This document shows, piece by piece, positions 26,532 through 35,241 of a stretch of DNA of 64,000 nucleotides; position 1 is the first letter of the stretch, and every line of letters begins with the position of its first letter. Source of the DNA: Streptomyces longwoodensis (lineage in GTDB: Bacteria; Actinomycetota; Actinomycetes; Streptomycetales; Streptomycetaceae). Location of the stretch: contig NZ_KQ948560.1 of the NCBI RefSeq assembly GCF_001514125.1, positions 223,134 to 287,133 of the forward strand, written 5' to 3'. Both the position numbers and the translations under genes were made by a program. The notes under the pieces are model-generated. The model ran no database searches, was not told the origin of the DNA, and was given only the letters and a program-made list of their open reading frames with translations.

Positions 26532-29219
26532 CTAACCGCTGCGGCCTCCGAAGAGGCCACCGTCCTGCCCCCTGGGGTTGCCGACGTCGGACGGCGATTC
26601 CGAGGGCGACGGTGAGGTGCCGTCGCCGCCCGGGCCGCCGTTGGAGGTGCCCTGGTCGGTACCGCCGTTGGTCTGGCACTGCCAGTCGAACTTGTTGCAG
26701 GTGTCGCTGGGCGACGGCGAGGGCTCGACCTCGCTCTTGCTCGGGCTCGGGGACGGGCTCGGCGAGGACTCCTCGGACTCGCTCACCGACGGCGTCGGGC
26801 TCGGCAGCGGGTCCTCGTTCAGGACCTCACCGATGGGCTCGGGTGTCGGGAACGACTTCGCCTTCTCGCCCTTGAGCGCCTCGGCCATGTAGTCGTGCCA
26901 GATCTGGGCCGGGAACGACGCACCGTGGATCTTCTTCTGGCCGCCCGTTCCGTACATCTCCAGGAACGTGCGGTTCTTGTTGGACTCGTTGTCGTCGTAC
27001 CGGAACATCGTGATCGCGGTCGACAGCTGCGGCGTGTAGCCGACGAACCAGGCCGACTTGTTGCCGTCGGTGGTACCGGTCTTGCCGGCCACGTCCCGTC
27101 CGGGCAGCTGGGCGGCCGTACCGGTGCCCTTGTCGACCACGGTCTTCAGGATGTCCGTGACGTTGTCGGCGACCGGCGAGGTGAACGCCTCCTTGGTCTC
27201 GGTCTTGTGCGTGAAGGTCACCCCGTCCTTGCTGGTGACCTTCTCCACCGAGTACGGGTCGCGCTGCTTGCCGCTCGCGGCGAAGGTGGCGTAGGCGCCC
27301 GCCATGCGGATCGCGCTCGGGTCCGAGATGCCGATGGAGAAGGACGGGAAGCCGGTGCCCGTCAGGCTCTTCTCCTTCAGGCCGGCGCTGACGGCCGCGT
27401 CCTTGACCTTGTCCAGGCCGACGTCCATGCCGAGCTGCACGAAGGCGGAGTTCACCGACTCCCGCATGGCCTCCCGCAGGTCGATCTTGAAGTTGGGCGG
27501 GCTGCCGTACGAGGCCTGGCCGTCATTGGTCTGCAGCCACTCCTCGCCCTTCTCGTTCTTCCAGACCGACCCGTCGTAGTTCCTGATCTTGAGCTTGTTC
27601 TTGCCCGGGTACAGGCTCTTGGGGGAGACGATGGTGCGCTCGTCCTGCGCCTGCGACGAGCCGAGGTCGGGATCGCGCACGCCCCAGGTCATGGCGGCCG
27701 CGAGGACGAACGGCTTGAACGTCGAACCGACCTGGGCACCGGTCTGGTCGGCGTTGTTGGTGAAGTGCTTGGTCGCGTCCTCACCGCCGTAGATCGCCCG
27801 GATGGCGCCGCTGTCCGGATCCACCGAGGCGCCGCCGAACTGGACGTGGGTGTCCGTCTCCGGGCGTTCCTTCGGCTTGATGTTGGACTTCTGGACCTTG
27901 GTGACCGCGGCGGTGAGTTCCTTGACCTTGTTCTTGTCGAAGGTCGTGTAGATCGACAGGCCGCCCGCGCGCAGCTTCTCCTCGGTGATCCCGGTCTTAT
28001 CGCTGTTGTTGACCAGGTAGCTGTTGGCAAGGTCGACGAGGTAGCCGATCTGACCGCTCAGCGCCGTGTTCGACCGGGGGTTCTGCCACTTCGGGAGCTG
28101 GGTGTACTTGGCCCGCTCGGTGGCGTTCAGGTGGCCGTACTCGACCATCTTGTCGAGCGTGTCCTGCATCTGGACGAACGCGCGCTTCGTGTTCGCCTGG
28201 GGCGTCGCCGCGGTGTCGATGGACTCGGCGCCCGCCGGGTCGTAGTAGGTGGCGCCCTTGAGCATGGCCGCCAGGAAGGCGCACTCACCGGGGTTGAGCT
28301 TGATGGCGTCCTTGTTGAAGTACGCGCGGGCGGCGGCCTGGATCCCGTAGGCGTTGCGCCCGTAGTAGGCCGAGTTCAGGTACCCGGCCATGATCTCGTC
28401 CTTGTCGATCGTGGCGCCCACCTTGATGGCGACGAAGATCTCCTTGAACTTCCGGGACACCGTCTGGGACTGGTCGTCCAGCATGGCGTTCTTGACGTAC
28501 TGCTGGGTGATGGTCGAGCCACCCTGCGTCTGTCCGCCCTTCGCCATGTTGAGGAACGCGCGGGCGATGCCCTTGGGGTCGACGCCGCGGTCCGTCTCGA
28601 AGGTCTTGTTCTCCTGTGAGATCACCGCGTAGCGCATCGCCGCGGGGATCTGGGAGTAGTCGATGATCTGCCGGTTGGTCTCACCGCCGGTGGCGACCAT
28701 CTCGGTGTCGTCCGACCAGTAGTAGACGTTGTTCTGGGCCTTCGCGGTCTTCGCGATGTCCGGGACGCCCACCATGGCGTAGCCGATGCCCGCCACGGCC
28801 ACCAGGGTGCCGAAGAAGCCGAGGCACAGGCCGCTGACGAGCTTCCAGGAGGGCGTCCAGCGGCGCCAGCCGTCCTTGCCGTAGCGCGGGTAGTCGATCA
28901 GGCGCTTGCGCTCGGGCCCCTGGCGGCCCCGGGCGCGACCGGGTCCCGCCGCGCCGCCGCGGCGGCCTCCGCCCGGCTCGGGCGCCCGGCGCCGGCCGCC
29001 GGCGTTCCGCTGGGCCGCGCGCCGGGCCTCGGCCCGGCCGCCGTAGGACTGCTGCTCGCCTCCCGCGCCGTACTGACCCGACCCGTACGAGTCGGAGGGA
29101 GATCCGGTGGCGCCTCCCGGTGCCGCGCGGCGACCGGAGGACGCACCGGACTGGCCGCGTCGGCCCGCGGCACGTCCGCCTCCCTGCGGCTGCGGCGGTT
29201 TGCGACGGTGCTCGCTCAT
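26532..29219 (-). CDS. Class A penicillin-binding protein (transglycosylase/transpeptidase)
   Basis: 895 residues from ATG 29219 (MSEHRRKPPQ). A basic Gly/Arg-rich cytoplasmic tail of about 105 residues is followed by one membrane segment (CLGFFGTLVAVAGIGYAMVG). The glycosyltransferase 51 domain shows ENKTFETDRGVD and GGSTITQQYVKN, and the transpeptidase domain shows SxxK as STFK, SVN and KTGTTDG. The tail is rich in Ser/Pro/Glu (PSPSPSPSKSE) with a Cys pair. It polymerises and cross-links peptidoglycan. The 363-bp gap before the PadR gene holds the promoters of both. Confidence 0.93.
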   Translation of the reverse strand: MSEHRRKPPQPQGGGRAAGRRGQSGASSGRRAAPGGATGSPSDSYGSGQYGAGGEQQSYGGRAEARRAAQRNAGGRRRAPEPGGGRRGGAAGPGRARGRQGPERKRLIDYPRYGKDGWRRWTPSWKLVSGLCLGFFGTLVAVAGIGYAMVGVPDIAKTAKAQNNVYYWSDDTEMVATGGETNRQIIDYSQIPAAMRYAVISQENKTFETDRGVDPKGIARAFLNMAKGGQTQGGSTITQQYVKNAMLDDQSQTVSRKFKEIFVAIKVGATIDKDEIMAGYLNSAYYGRNAYGIQAAARAYFNKDAIKLNPGECAFLAAMLKGATYYDPAGAESIDTAATPQANTKRAFVQMQDTLDKMVEYGHLNATERAKYTQLPKWQNPRSNTALSGQIGYLVDLANSYLVNNSDKTGITEEKLRAGGLSIYTTFDKNKVKELTAAVTKVQKSNIKPKERPETDTHVQFGGASVDPDSGAIRAIYGGEDATKHFTNNADQTGAQVGSTFKPFVLAAAMTWGVRDPDLGSSQAQDERTIVSPKSLYPGKNKLKIRNYDGSVWKNEKGEEWLQTNDGQASYGSPPNFKIDLREAMRESVNSAFVQLGMDVGLDKVKDAAVSAGLKEKSLTGTGFPSFSIGISDPSAIRMAGAYATFAASGKQRDPYSVEKVTSKDGVTFTHKTETKEAFTSPVADNVTDILKTVVDKGTGTAAQLPGRDVAGKTGTTDGNKSAWFVGYTPQLSTAITMFRYDDNESNKNRTFLEMYGTGGQKKIHGASFPAQIWHDYMAEALKGEKAKSFPTPEPIGEVLNEDPLPSPTPSVSESEESSPSPSPSPSKSEVEPSPSPSDTCNKFDWQCQTNGGTDQGTSNGGPGGDGTSPSPSESPSDVGNPRGQDGGLFGGRSG

Positions 29220-29489
29220 CGAACGACTACTCCTCGGGCAGGCGCACCCGTGCGCGCCTGGAAACGGCAGCTGGTTTCCGGTCCCCCCGAAGTACGGACG
29301 GGGTCGGTTCCCCATTCACCCGTACGGCACCAAGAGCCTCGACGCCCCCCGGCGTCCCACGGTTCCCGGTGGTGTGCATGCCGCACAGACTACGGGCCGT
29401 CAAAACCCGCCGAGTTCCGAAGTTCACCCCAAACCCGGCAACTTGCTGCGAACGAAACGGTGATGTGATCCCGTTCACCATCTCCCCTC

Positions 29490-29518
29490 TTGTCCCGTGC
29501 GCAAGGCCGTTCTATCGT
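29490..29518 (+). promoter_or_regulatory. Probable padR-ino1 promoter
   Basis: -35 TTGTCC (29490-29495), 17-nt spacer, -10 TATCGT (29513-29518), immediately before the 23-bp palindrome and so placed for autorepression. Confidence 0.45.
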
Positions 29519-29520
29519 CG

Positions 29521-29543
29521 TGATGTATCGAGTCGATACATCA
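29521..29543. promoter_or_regulatory. 23-bp palindrome, probable PadR operator
   Basis: Arms TGATGTATCGA and TCGATACATCA are perfectly complementary around a single central G. The site lies 40 bp before the PadR start and overlaps the expected transcription start. PadR proteins bind ATGT/ACAT-type dyads, and both half-sites are present. Confidence 0.75.
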
Positions 29544-29582
29544 GCGCGAGATAAAGCAGGACGACAGCAGAGGAGGCGAGCG

Positions 29583-30266
29583 ATGAGCCGGCGTTCCGGC
29601 ATCCTCGAGTTCGCCGTCCTCGGCCTGCTCCGCGAGTCTCCGATGCACGGCTATGAGCTGCGCAAACGACTCAATACGTCCCTGGGGGTGTTCCGGGCGT
29701 TCAGCTACGGGACGCTCTACCCCTGCCTCAAGACGCTGCTCGCCAACGGCTGGTTGACGGAGGAACCGGGGCACAGCCCCGAGGACGCCCTCGCCACCAC
29801 CCTCGCGGGCCGCCGCGCCAAGATCGTCTACCGGTTGACGGCGGAAGGTAAGGAGCGCTTCGAGGAGCTGCTCTCCCAGACGGGGCCCGACGCGTACGAG
29901 GACGAGACGTTCGCCGCGCGCTTCGCCTTCTTCGGGCAGACCTCCCGCGACGTGCGCATGCGCGTCCTGGAGGGCCGCCGCAGCCGTCTGGAGGAGCGCC
30001 TGGAGAAGATGGGCGCCTCGCTGGCGCGCACCCGGGAGCGCCTCGACGACTACACACTCGAGCTCCAGCGCCACGGAATGGAGTCCGTGGAGCGCGAAGT
30101 GCGCTGGCTGAACGAGCTCATCGAGAGCGAGCGGGCCGGACGGGACCTGAAGGGTGCCGGCTCCGGGGGGACCGCTCAGCAGGACACCACCACTGGATCG
30201 ACGGGCGGCCTGCCCCGTCCCGGGAACACTCCCGGTACGGATACGCCCGGCGACACCGCCACGTGA
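29583..30266 (+). CDS. PadR-family transcriptional regulator
   Basis: 227 residues from ATG 29583 with AGGAGG upstream. The PadR winged helix ILEFAVLGLLRESPMHGYELRKRL is followed by AFSYGTLYPCLKTLLANGWL (residues 6-60), and a long helical C-terminal part (about 95-195) forms a coiled-coil dimer arm. A disordered Thr/Gly/Pro tail ends the protein. It precedes ino1 by 44 bp without a terminator, so it probably controls inositol phosphate synthesis and itself through the upstream palindrome. Confidence 0.88.
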   Translation: MSRRSGILEFAVLGLLRESPMHGYELRKRLNTSLGVFRAFSYGTLYPCLKTLLANGWLTEEPGHSPEDALATTLAGRRAKIVYRLTAEGKERFEELLSQTGPDAYEDETFAARFAFFGQTSRDVRMRVLEGRRSRLEERLEKMGASLARTRERLDDYTLELQRHGMESVEREVRWLNELIESERAGRDLKGAGSGGTAQQDTTTGSTGGLPRPGNTPGTDTPGDTAT

Positions 30267-30310
30267 GCGCCCAGTCAGGGCCTCACTCGTACACACAGGG
30301 AGCAACCGGA

Positions 30311-31393
30311 ATGGGTTCGGTTCGCGTAGCCGTCGTCGGCGTGGGCAACTGCGCCGCTTCGCTGGTGCAGGGCGTCGAGTACTACAAGGACGCCGACCCG
30401 GCGTCCAAGGTGCCGGGCCTGATGCACGTCCAGTTCGGCGAGTACCACGTCAAGGACGTCGAGTTCGTCGCCGCCTTCGACGTGGACGCCAAGAAGGTCG
30501 GCCTCGACCTCGCGGACGCGATCGGCGCCTCCGAGAACAACACCATCAAGATCTGCGACGTCCCCACCACCGGTGTGACGGTCCAGCGCGGTCACACCCT
30601 CGACGGCCTCGGCAAGTACTACCGCCTGACCATCGAGGAGTCCGCCGAGGAGCCGGTGGACGTCGTCCAGGTCCTGAAGGACAAGCAGGTCGACGTGCTC
30701 GTCTGCTACCTGCCGGTGGGTTCCGAGGACGCGGCGAAGTTCTACGCCCAGTGCGCCATCGACGCCAAGGTCGCCTTCGTCAACGCCCTCCCGGTCTTCA
30801 TCGCCGGCACCAAGGAGTGGGCCGACAAGTTCACCGAGGCCGGTGTCCCGATCGTCGGTGACGACATCAAGTCGCAGGTCGGCGCGACCATCACGCACCG
30901 CGTCATGGCGAAGCTGTTCGAGGACCGCGGTGTCATCCTGGACCGCACCATGCAGCTGAACGTCGGCGGCAACATGGACTTCAAGAACATGCTCGAGCGT
31001 GAGCGCCTGGAGTCCAAGAAGATCTCCAAGACGCAGGCCGTCACCTCCCAGATCCCCGACCGGGACCTCGGCGAGAAGAACGTCCACATCGGCCCGTCCG
31101 ACTACGTCGCGTGGCTCGACGACCGCAAGTGGGCCTACGTCCGCCTCGAGGGCCGCGCCTTCGGTGACGTCCCGCTGAACCTGGAGTACAAGCTCGAGGT
31201 CTGGGACTCCCCGAACTCCGCCGGCGTCATCATCGACGCCGTGCGCGCCGCGAAGATCGCCAAGGACCGCGGCATCGGCGGCCCGATCCTGTCGGCCTCC
31301 AGCTACTTCATGAAGTCCCCGCCGGTCCAGTACTTCGACGACGAGGCCCGCGAGAACGTCGAGAAGTTCATCAGCGGCGAGGTCGAGCGCTAA
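30311..31393 (+). CDS. ino1: Inositol-3-phosphate synthase
   Basis: 360 residues from ATG 30311. The NAD site VRVAVVGVGNCAASLVQG is at the N-terminus, and the MIPS motifs GDDIKSQVGATITHR, NVGGNMDF and SYFMKSPP are present. It converts glucose-6-phosphate to myo-inositol-3-phosphate, the precursor of phosphatidylinositol and mycothiol in actinobacteria. It is the compact actinobacterial-type enzyme, shorter than eukaryotic MIPS. Likely co-transcribed with the PadR gene. Confidence 0.95.
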   Translation: MGSVRVAVVGVGNCAASLVQGVEYYKDADPASKVPGLMHVQFGEYHVKDVEFVAAFDVDAKKVGLDLADAIGASENNTIKICDVPTTGVTVQRGHTLDGLGKYYRLTIEESAEEPVDVVQVLKDKQVDVLVCYLPVGSEDAAKFYAQCAIDAKVAFVNALPVFIAGTKEWADKFTEAGVPIVGDDIKSQVGATITHRVMAKLFEDRGVILDRTMQLNVGGNMDFKNMLERERLESKKISKTQAVTSQIPDRDLGEKNVHIGPSDYVAWLDDRKWAYVRLEGRAFGDVPLNLEYKLEVWDSPNSAGVIIDAVRAAKIAKDRGIGGPILSASSYFMKSPPVQYFDDEARENVEKFISGEVER

Positions 31394-31429
31394 GCACGGC
31401 ACCGCACACACCGCTCCTGCCAGGGCGCA

Positions 31430-31463
31430 CAGGGTCCCCGGGTCACTCGATCCGGGGACCCTG
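31430..31463 (+). terminator. Terminator of ino1
   Basis: 12-bp perfect stem (CAGGGTCCCCGG with its complement) and a 10-nt loop, 37 bp after the ino1 stop. Confidence 0.75.
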
Positions 31464-31469
31464 CCGTAT

Positions 31470-32753
31470 GTGAGGCTGTCCGCCATGGCCGTCGTCCCTG
31501 ATCTGCGCGTCCTGCTGCGCTTCGGCACCTTCCGGCGGCTGCTCGCCGTGCGGCTGCTCTCCCAGTGCGCCGACGGTGTGTTCCAGGTGGCGCTCGCGAC
31601 GTACGTCGTCTTCTCCCCCGAGAAGCAGACCTCGGCCGCGGCCATCGCCTCCGCGATGGCGGTCCTGCTGCTGCCCTACTCGCTCGTCGGCCCCTTCGCC
31701 GGCGTCCTGCTGGACCGCTGGCGCCGCCGGCAGGTGTTCCTGTACGGCAACCTGCTGCGCGCCGTGCTCGCGACGGCCACCGCAGCCCTGATGGTCACGC
31801 ACGTCCCCGACTGGCTGTTCTACGTCTGCGCGCTGTGCGTGACGGCCGTCAACCGCTTCGTCCTGGCCGGGCTGTCCGCGGCCCTGCCTCGCGTGGTGGA
31901 CGCGGACCGGCTCGTGCTGGCCAACTCGCTGTCCCCGACCGCCGGGACGCTCGCCGCGACCGCGGGCGGCGGACTCGCCTTCCTCGTACGGCTGGTCGTC
32001 GCCGACTCCGACGCCGCCGTGGTGCTGCTGGGGGCCGGCCTGTACCTGTGCTCCGCGCTCGCCTCGCTGCGCATGGCGCCCGACCTGCTCGGCCCCGACC
32101 TCGCGCTGGTGCGCCCGCGCCTGTCGGTCGCCCTCCGGGGCACGGCGAGCGGCCTGGCCGCCGGGGTACGGCACCTGACCGAGCCGCGGCGCCGGGCGGC
32201 CGCGTGGGCGCTGGGCGCCATGACGCTGATGCGGTTCTGCTACGGCGCGCTGACCGTGATGGTGCTGATGCTGTGCCGGTACGCCTGGTCGTCCGGCTCC
32301 GACCCGGACGAGGGGCTGGCGCTGCTGGGCCTGGCGGTGGGCGTCTCCGGCGCCGGCTTCTTCGTCGCGGCCCTCGTGACGCCGTCGGCGGCGGGGAGGC
32401 TGGGCCCGGTCCGCTGGATCGTCGTGTGCGCCGCCGCGGCGGCCGTCCTGGAACCGGTCCTCGGGCTGCCGTTCCGCCGGGGCCCGGTCCTCGTCCTCGC
32501 CTTCCTGCTGGGCCTCGTGACCCAGGGGGCGAAAATAGCCACCGACACCGTCGTCCAGTCTGGCGTGCAGGACGGCTATCGCGGCCGGGTCTTCTCCCTC
32601 TACGACGTCCTGTTCAACGTCGCCTTCGTGGGCGCCGCCGGGGTGGCCGCCCTCATGCTGCCGCAGGACGGCCGGTCAGCGGCCCTGGTGATAACGATCG
32701 CCGTGACCTACGGAGCGGTTGCAGCGGCTATGGCCCGCTTTGGGCGCCGCTGA
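31470..32753 (+). CDS. MFS transporter
   Basis: 427 residues from GTG 31470; an ATG at 31485 is an equally good start. About 11-12 hydrophobic segments are visible, with the loop LLDRWRRRQVFLYGNLLRA after the second transmembrane pair. The type resembles the MFS_3/EntS-like exporters. The substrate is unknown. It starts only 7 bp after the ino1 terminator. Confidence 0.86.
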   Translation: MRLSAMAVVPDLRVLLRFGTFRRLLAVRLLSQCADGVFQVALATYVVFSPEKQTSAAAIASAMAVLLLPYSLVGPFAGVLLDRWRRRQVFLYGNLLRAVLATATAALMVTHVPDWLFYVCALCVTAVNRFVLAGLSAALPRVVDADRLVLANSLSPTAGTLAATAGGGLAFLVRLVVADSDAAVVLLGAGLYLCSALASLRMAPDLLGPDLALVRPRLSVALRGTASGLAAGVRHLTEPRRRAAAWALGAMTLMRFCYGALTVMVLMLCRYAWSSGSDPDEGLALLGLAVGVSGAGFFVAALVTPSAAGRLGPVRWIVVCAAAAAVLEPVLGLPFRRGPVLVLAFLLGLVTQGAKIATDTVVQSGVQDGYRGRVFSLYDVLFNVAFVGAAGVAALMLPQDGRSAALVITIAVTYGAVAAAMARFGRR

Positions 32754-32823
32754 GTGTCACATCCGAGCCACAGAGTCCCGCCAGGTGTCAGCAGTGTCAG
32801 TGGTGGCCGGTAACTTACGTGCG

Positions 32824-32843
32824 TCTTATGCGCTTCTTATGCG
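32824..32843 (+). repeat. Direct repeat TCTTATGCG in the leader of the LppU-type gene
   Basis: Two exact 9-bp copies, 32824-32832 and 32835-32843, spaced one helical turn apart and located 36-55 bp before the GTG start. Possible regulator site. Confidence 0.4.
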
Positions 32844-32878
32844 AGCGCTCACCAACTTTTTCGCAGGGGGACCCCTCC

Positions 32879-33397
32879 GTGACCACGACGCCGCCCCAGG
32901 GCCAGAACCCTTACGCACAGGGCCAGCAGCCGTACGGCCAGCCGCAGCAGCCCCAGGCCCCGTACCCGCCGCAGGGCGGCCAGCCGCAGCAGCCGAGCCA
33001 GGTGCCCTACGCCCCGTTCCCGAACCAGGGTGTCCCCGCGCCGCAGCCGCCCCGCCGCAAGGTGAGCTTCAAGCTCATCAAGAACATCGTCATCGTCGTG
33101 GCGGTCCTCGGTGTGGCCATCGGCAGCTTCATAGCGAGCCGGGACGACGCGGACACCGCCTCGGTCGGCGACTGCATGCACCGCGGCAGCAGCTCCTCCA
33201 CCGACCCGGACCTCGAGGTCGTCGACTGCAAGTCGACGAAGGCCCAGTACGTCGTGCTGGCCAAGATCAAGGGCAAGTACGCGGGCGAGGTGGCCGCCTC
33301 GACGAAGTGCGAGGCCGAGGCCAAGGACTTCGAGTACACCTACACCGAGTCCGGCGACGGCAGCGACTTCCTGCTCTGCCTGAAGGACAAGAAGTAG
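32879..33397 (+). CDS. LppU/SCO3897-type membrane-anchored protein
   Basis: 172 residues from GTG 32879. The first 60 residues are a Gln/Pro/Gly/Tyr-rich cytoplasmic tail, followed by one membrane helix (IKNIVIVVAVLGVAIGSFIA) and an extracytoplasmic domain with two Cys pairs (GDCMH, VDCKS, TKCEAE, LLCLK). The domain resembles the LppU family. Its function is unknown. Two parS sites lie between it and cca. Confidence 0.82.
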   Translation: MTTTPPQGQNPYAQGQQPYGQPQQPQAPYPPQGGQPQQPSQVPYAPFPNQGVPAPQPPRRKVSFKLIKNIVIVVAVLGVAIGSFIASRDDADTASVGDCMHRGSSSSTDPDLEVVDCKSTKAQYVVLAKIKGKYAGEVAASTKCEAEAKDFEYTYTESGDGSDFLLCLKDKK

Positions 33398-33422
33398 GGC
33401 GACCCACTCAGTGTGGGGCGAT

Positions 33423-33436
33423 GTTTCACGTGAAAC
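33423..33436. other. parS, exact
   Basis: GTTTCACGTGAAAC inside a 24-bp perfect palindrome (33418-33441), 65 bp from the next parS. Confidence 0.95.
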
Positions 33437-33471
33437 ATCGCTCCGCACGCGGGTGACAGCAAGACAGCAGC

Positions 33472-33517
33472 AACACGACGGGGCCATGTTTCACGTGAAA
33501 CATGGCCCCGTCGTGTT
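33472..33517. terminator. 46-bp perfect palindrome with parS core between convergent genes
   Basis: Every base from 33472 to 33517 pairs around the centre between 33494 and 33495. It ends 4 bp before the cca stop codon. In RNA it would fold as a long hairpin on either strand, so it probably doubles as a bidirectional terminator. Confidence 0.75.
33488..33501. other. parS, exact
   Basis: GTTTCACGTGAAAC at the centre of the 46-bp palindrome. Confidence 0.95.
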
Positions 33518-33520
33518 CCC

Positions 33521-34963
33521 TCAGCTCTGCTCGGCCCACCACTCCTTCAGGGCCGCCACCGCGTCGTCGCGCTCCATCGGCCCGTTCTCCAGGCGCAGCT
33601 CCAGCAGGTGCTGGTAGGCCTTGCCCACGACCGGGCCGGGGCCGACGCCCAGGACCTCCATGATCTGGTTGCCGTCGAGGTCGGGACGGATGGCGTCCAG
33701 CTCCTCCTGCTCCTGCAGCTGGCCGATCCGCTCCTCCAGCCCGTCGTACGCCCGCGAGAGAGCGGCCGCCTTGCGCCGGTTGCGGGTCGTGCAGTCGGAG
33801 CGGGTCAGCTTGTGCAGGCGGTCGAGGAGCGGGCCGGCGTCCCGGACGTAGCGGCGCACCGCCGAGTCCGTCCACTCCCCGGTGCCGTAGCCGTGGAAGC
33901 GCAGGTGAAGCTCCACGAGCCGGGAGACGTCCTTCACCAGCTCGTTGGAGTACTTCAGCGCGGTCATGCGCTTCTTGGTCATCTTCGCGCCGACCACCTC
34001 GTGGTGGTGGAAGGAGACCCGGCCGTCCTTCTCGAAGCGGCGCGTGCGCGGCTTGCCGATGTCGTGCAGCAGCGCGGCCAGCCGGAGCGTGAGGTCGGGG
34101 CCGTCCTGCTCCAGGTCGATCGCCTGCTCCAGGACGATCAACGTGTGCTCGTAGACGTCCTTGTGCCGGTGGTGTTCGTCGCTCTCCAGCCGCAGCGCGG
34201 GCAGCTCGGGCAGCACCCGGTCGGCGAGGCCCGTGTCCACCAGCAGGGTCAGGCCCTGACGGGGGTGTGCGGACAGGACCAGCTTGTTGAGCTCGTCCCG
34301 GACCCGCTCGGCGGAGACGATGTCGATACGGTCCGCCATCTCGGTCATGGCCGTGACGACCTCCGGGGCCACCGCGAAGTCGAGCTGGGCGGCGAACCGC
34401 GCGGCCCGCATCATGCGCAGCGGGTCGTCCGAGAACGACTCCTCGGGGGTGCCCGGCGTACGGAGCACCCGGGCCGCGAGGTCGACGAGGCCGCCGTGCG
34501 GATCCACGAACTCCTTCTCCGGCAGCGCGACGGCCATCGCGTTCACGGTGAAGTCACGGCGGACGAGGTCTTCCTCGATGGAGTCGCCGTAGGACACCTC
34601 GGGCTTGCGGGAGGTGCGGTCGTAGGCCTCGGACCGGTAGGTCGTGACCTCGATCTGGTAGCCGTCCTTCTGGGCACCGACGGTGCCGAAGGCGATCCCG
34701 ACCTCCCACACGGCGTCCGCCCAGGGCCGGACGATCTTCAGGACGTCCTCGGGGCGGGCGTCGGTGGTGAAGTCCAGGTCGTTGCCGAGCCGCCCGAGCA
34801 ACGCGTCCCGGACCGAGCCGCCGACCAGGGCGAGCGAGAACCCCGCCGCCTGGAAGCGGCGGGCGAGGTCGTCGGCGACCGGGGCGACCCGCAGCAGCTC
34901 GTTGACCGCGCGGTGCTGCGCCTGGCTCAGGGCACTGGTGTTGTCTTCGTTGGCGTTCGGCAC
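33521..34963 (-). CDS. cca: CCA tRNA nucleotidyltransferase
   Basis: 480 residues from GTG 34963. The nucleotidyltransferase head shows LVGGSVRDALLGRLGNDLDF with the catalytic DxD, RRDFTVNAMA and the RMMRAARFAAQL motif. An HD-domain (LLHDIGKP) follows. It adds or repairs the CCA end of tRNAs. The start lacks a clear Shine-Dalgarno sequence; no better in-frame start was seen. It stands at the head of the origin-left block, as in mycobacteria. Confidence 0.93.
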   Translation of the reverse strand: MPNANEDNTSALSQAQHRAVNELLRVAPVADDLARRFQAAGFSLALVGGSVRDALLGRLGNDLDFTTDARPEDVLKIVRPWADAVWEVGIAFGTVGAQKDGYQIEVTTYRSEAYDRTSRKPEVSYGDSIEEDLVRRDFTVNAMAVALPEKEFVDPHGGLVDLAARVLRTPGTPEESFSDDPLRMMRAARFAAQLDFAVAPEVVTAMTEMADRIDIVSAERVRDELNKLVLSAHPRQGLTLLVDTGLADRVLPELPALRLESDEHHRHKDVYEHTLIVLEQAIDLEQDGPDLTLRLAALLHDIGKPRTRRFEKDGRVSFHHHEVVGAKMTKKRMTALKYSNELVKDVSRLVELHLRFHGYGTGEWTDSAVRRYVRDAGPLLDRLHKLTRSDCTTRNRRKAAALSRAYDGLEERIGQLQEQEELDAIRPDLDGNQIMEVLGVGPGPVVGKAYQHLLELRLENGPMERDDAVAALKEWWAEQS

Positions 34964-35241
34964 AACAGGAAAGGGTACGTGGCCCCGGAGGCCCCCCGCG
35001 CCCCGGCGAGCCCCGGGCCGCTGCGCCCCCGCGGGGCCGGACACCTCCCTCGATACACCCACAAGATCAGCACTTGTGGTGTTCGACGGCGCTCCTCTTT
35101 ATACGGGCACATAGAGGACGGCCCGGGGGCTCCTCGCCGATCTTGTGGAGGGCTCCGCGGCACTTCCTCTCAGCGCACCTCGTTACCATGCGTGGACGCA
35201 CTTTCCGACGACCACTGACGACGACGAGGGACGGCGAACGC

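Noticed and set aside
22340..26560. A 1406-codon open frame on the minus strand across femX, the racemase-like gene and the GT87 gene
   Set aside because: It is antisense to well-supported genes, its sequence is Arg/Ala/Gly/Pro-rich with no domain, and such frames are expected at this GC content.
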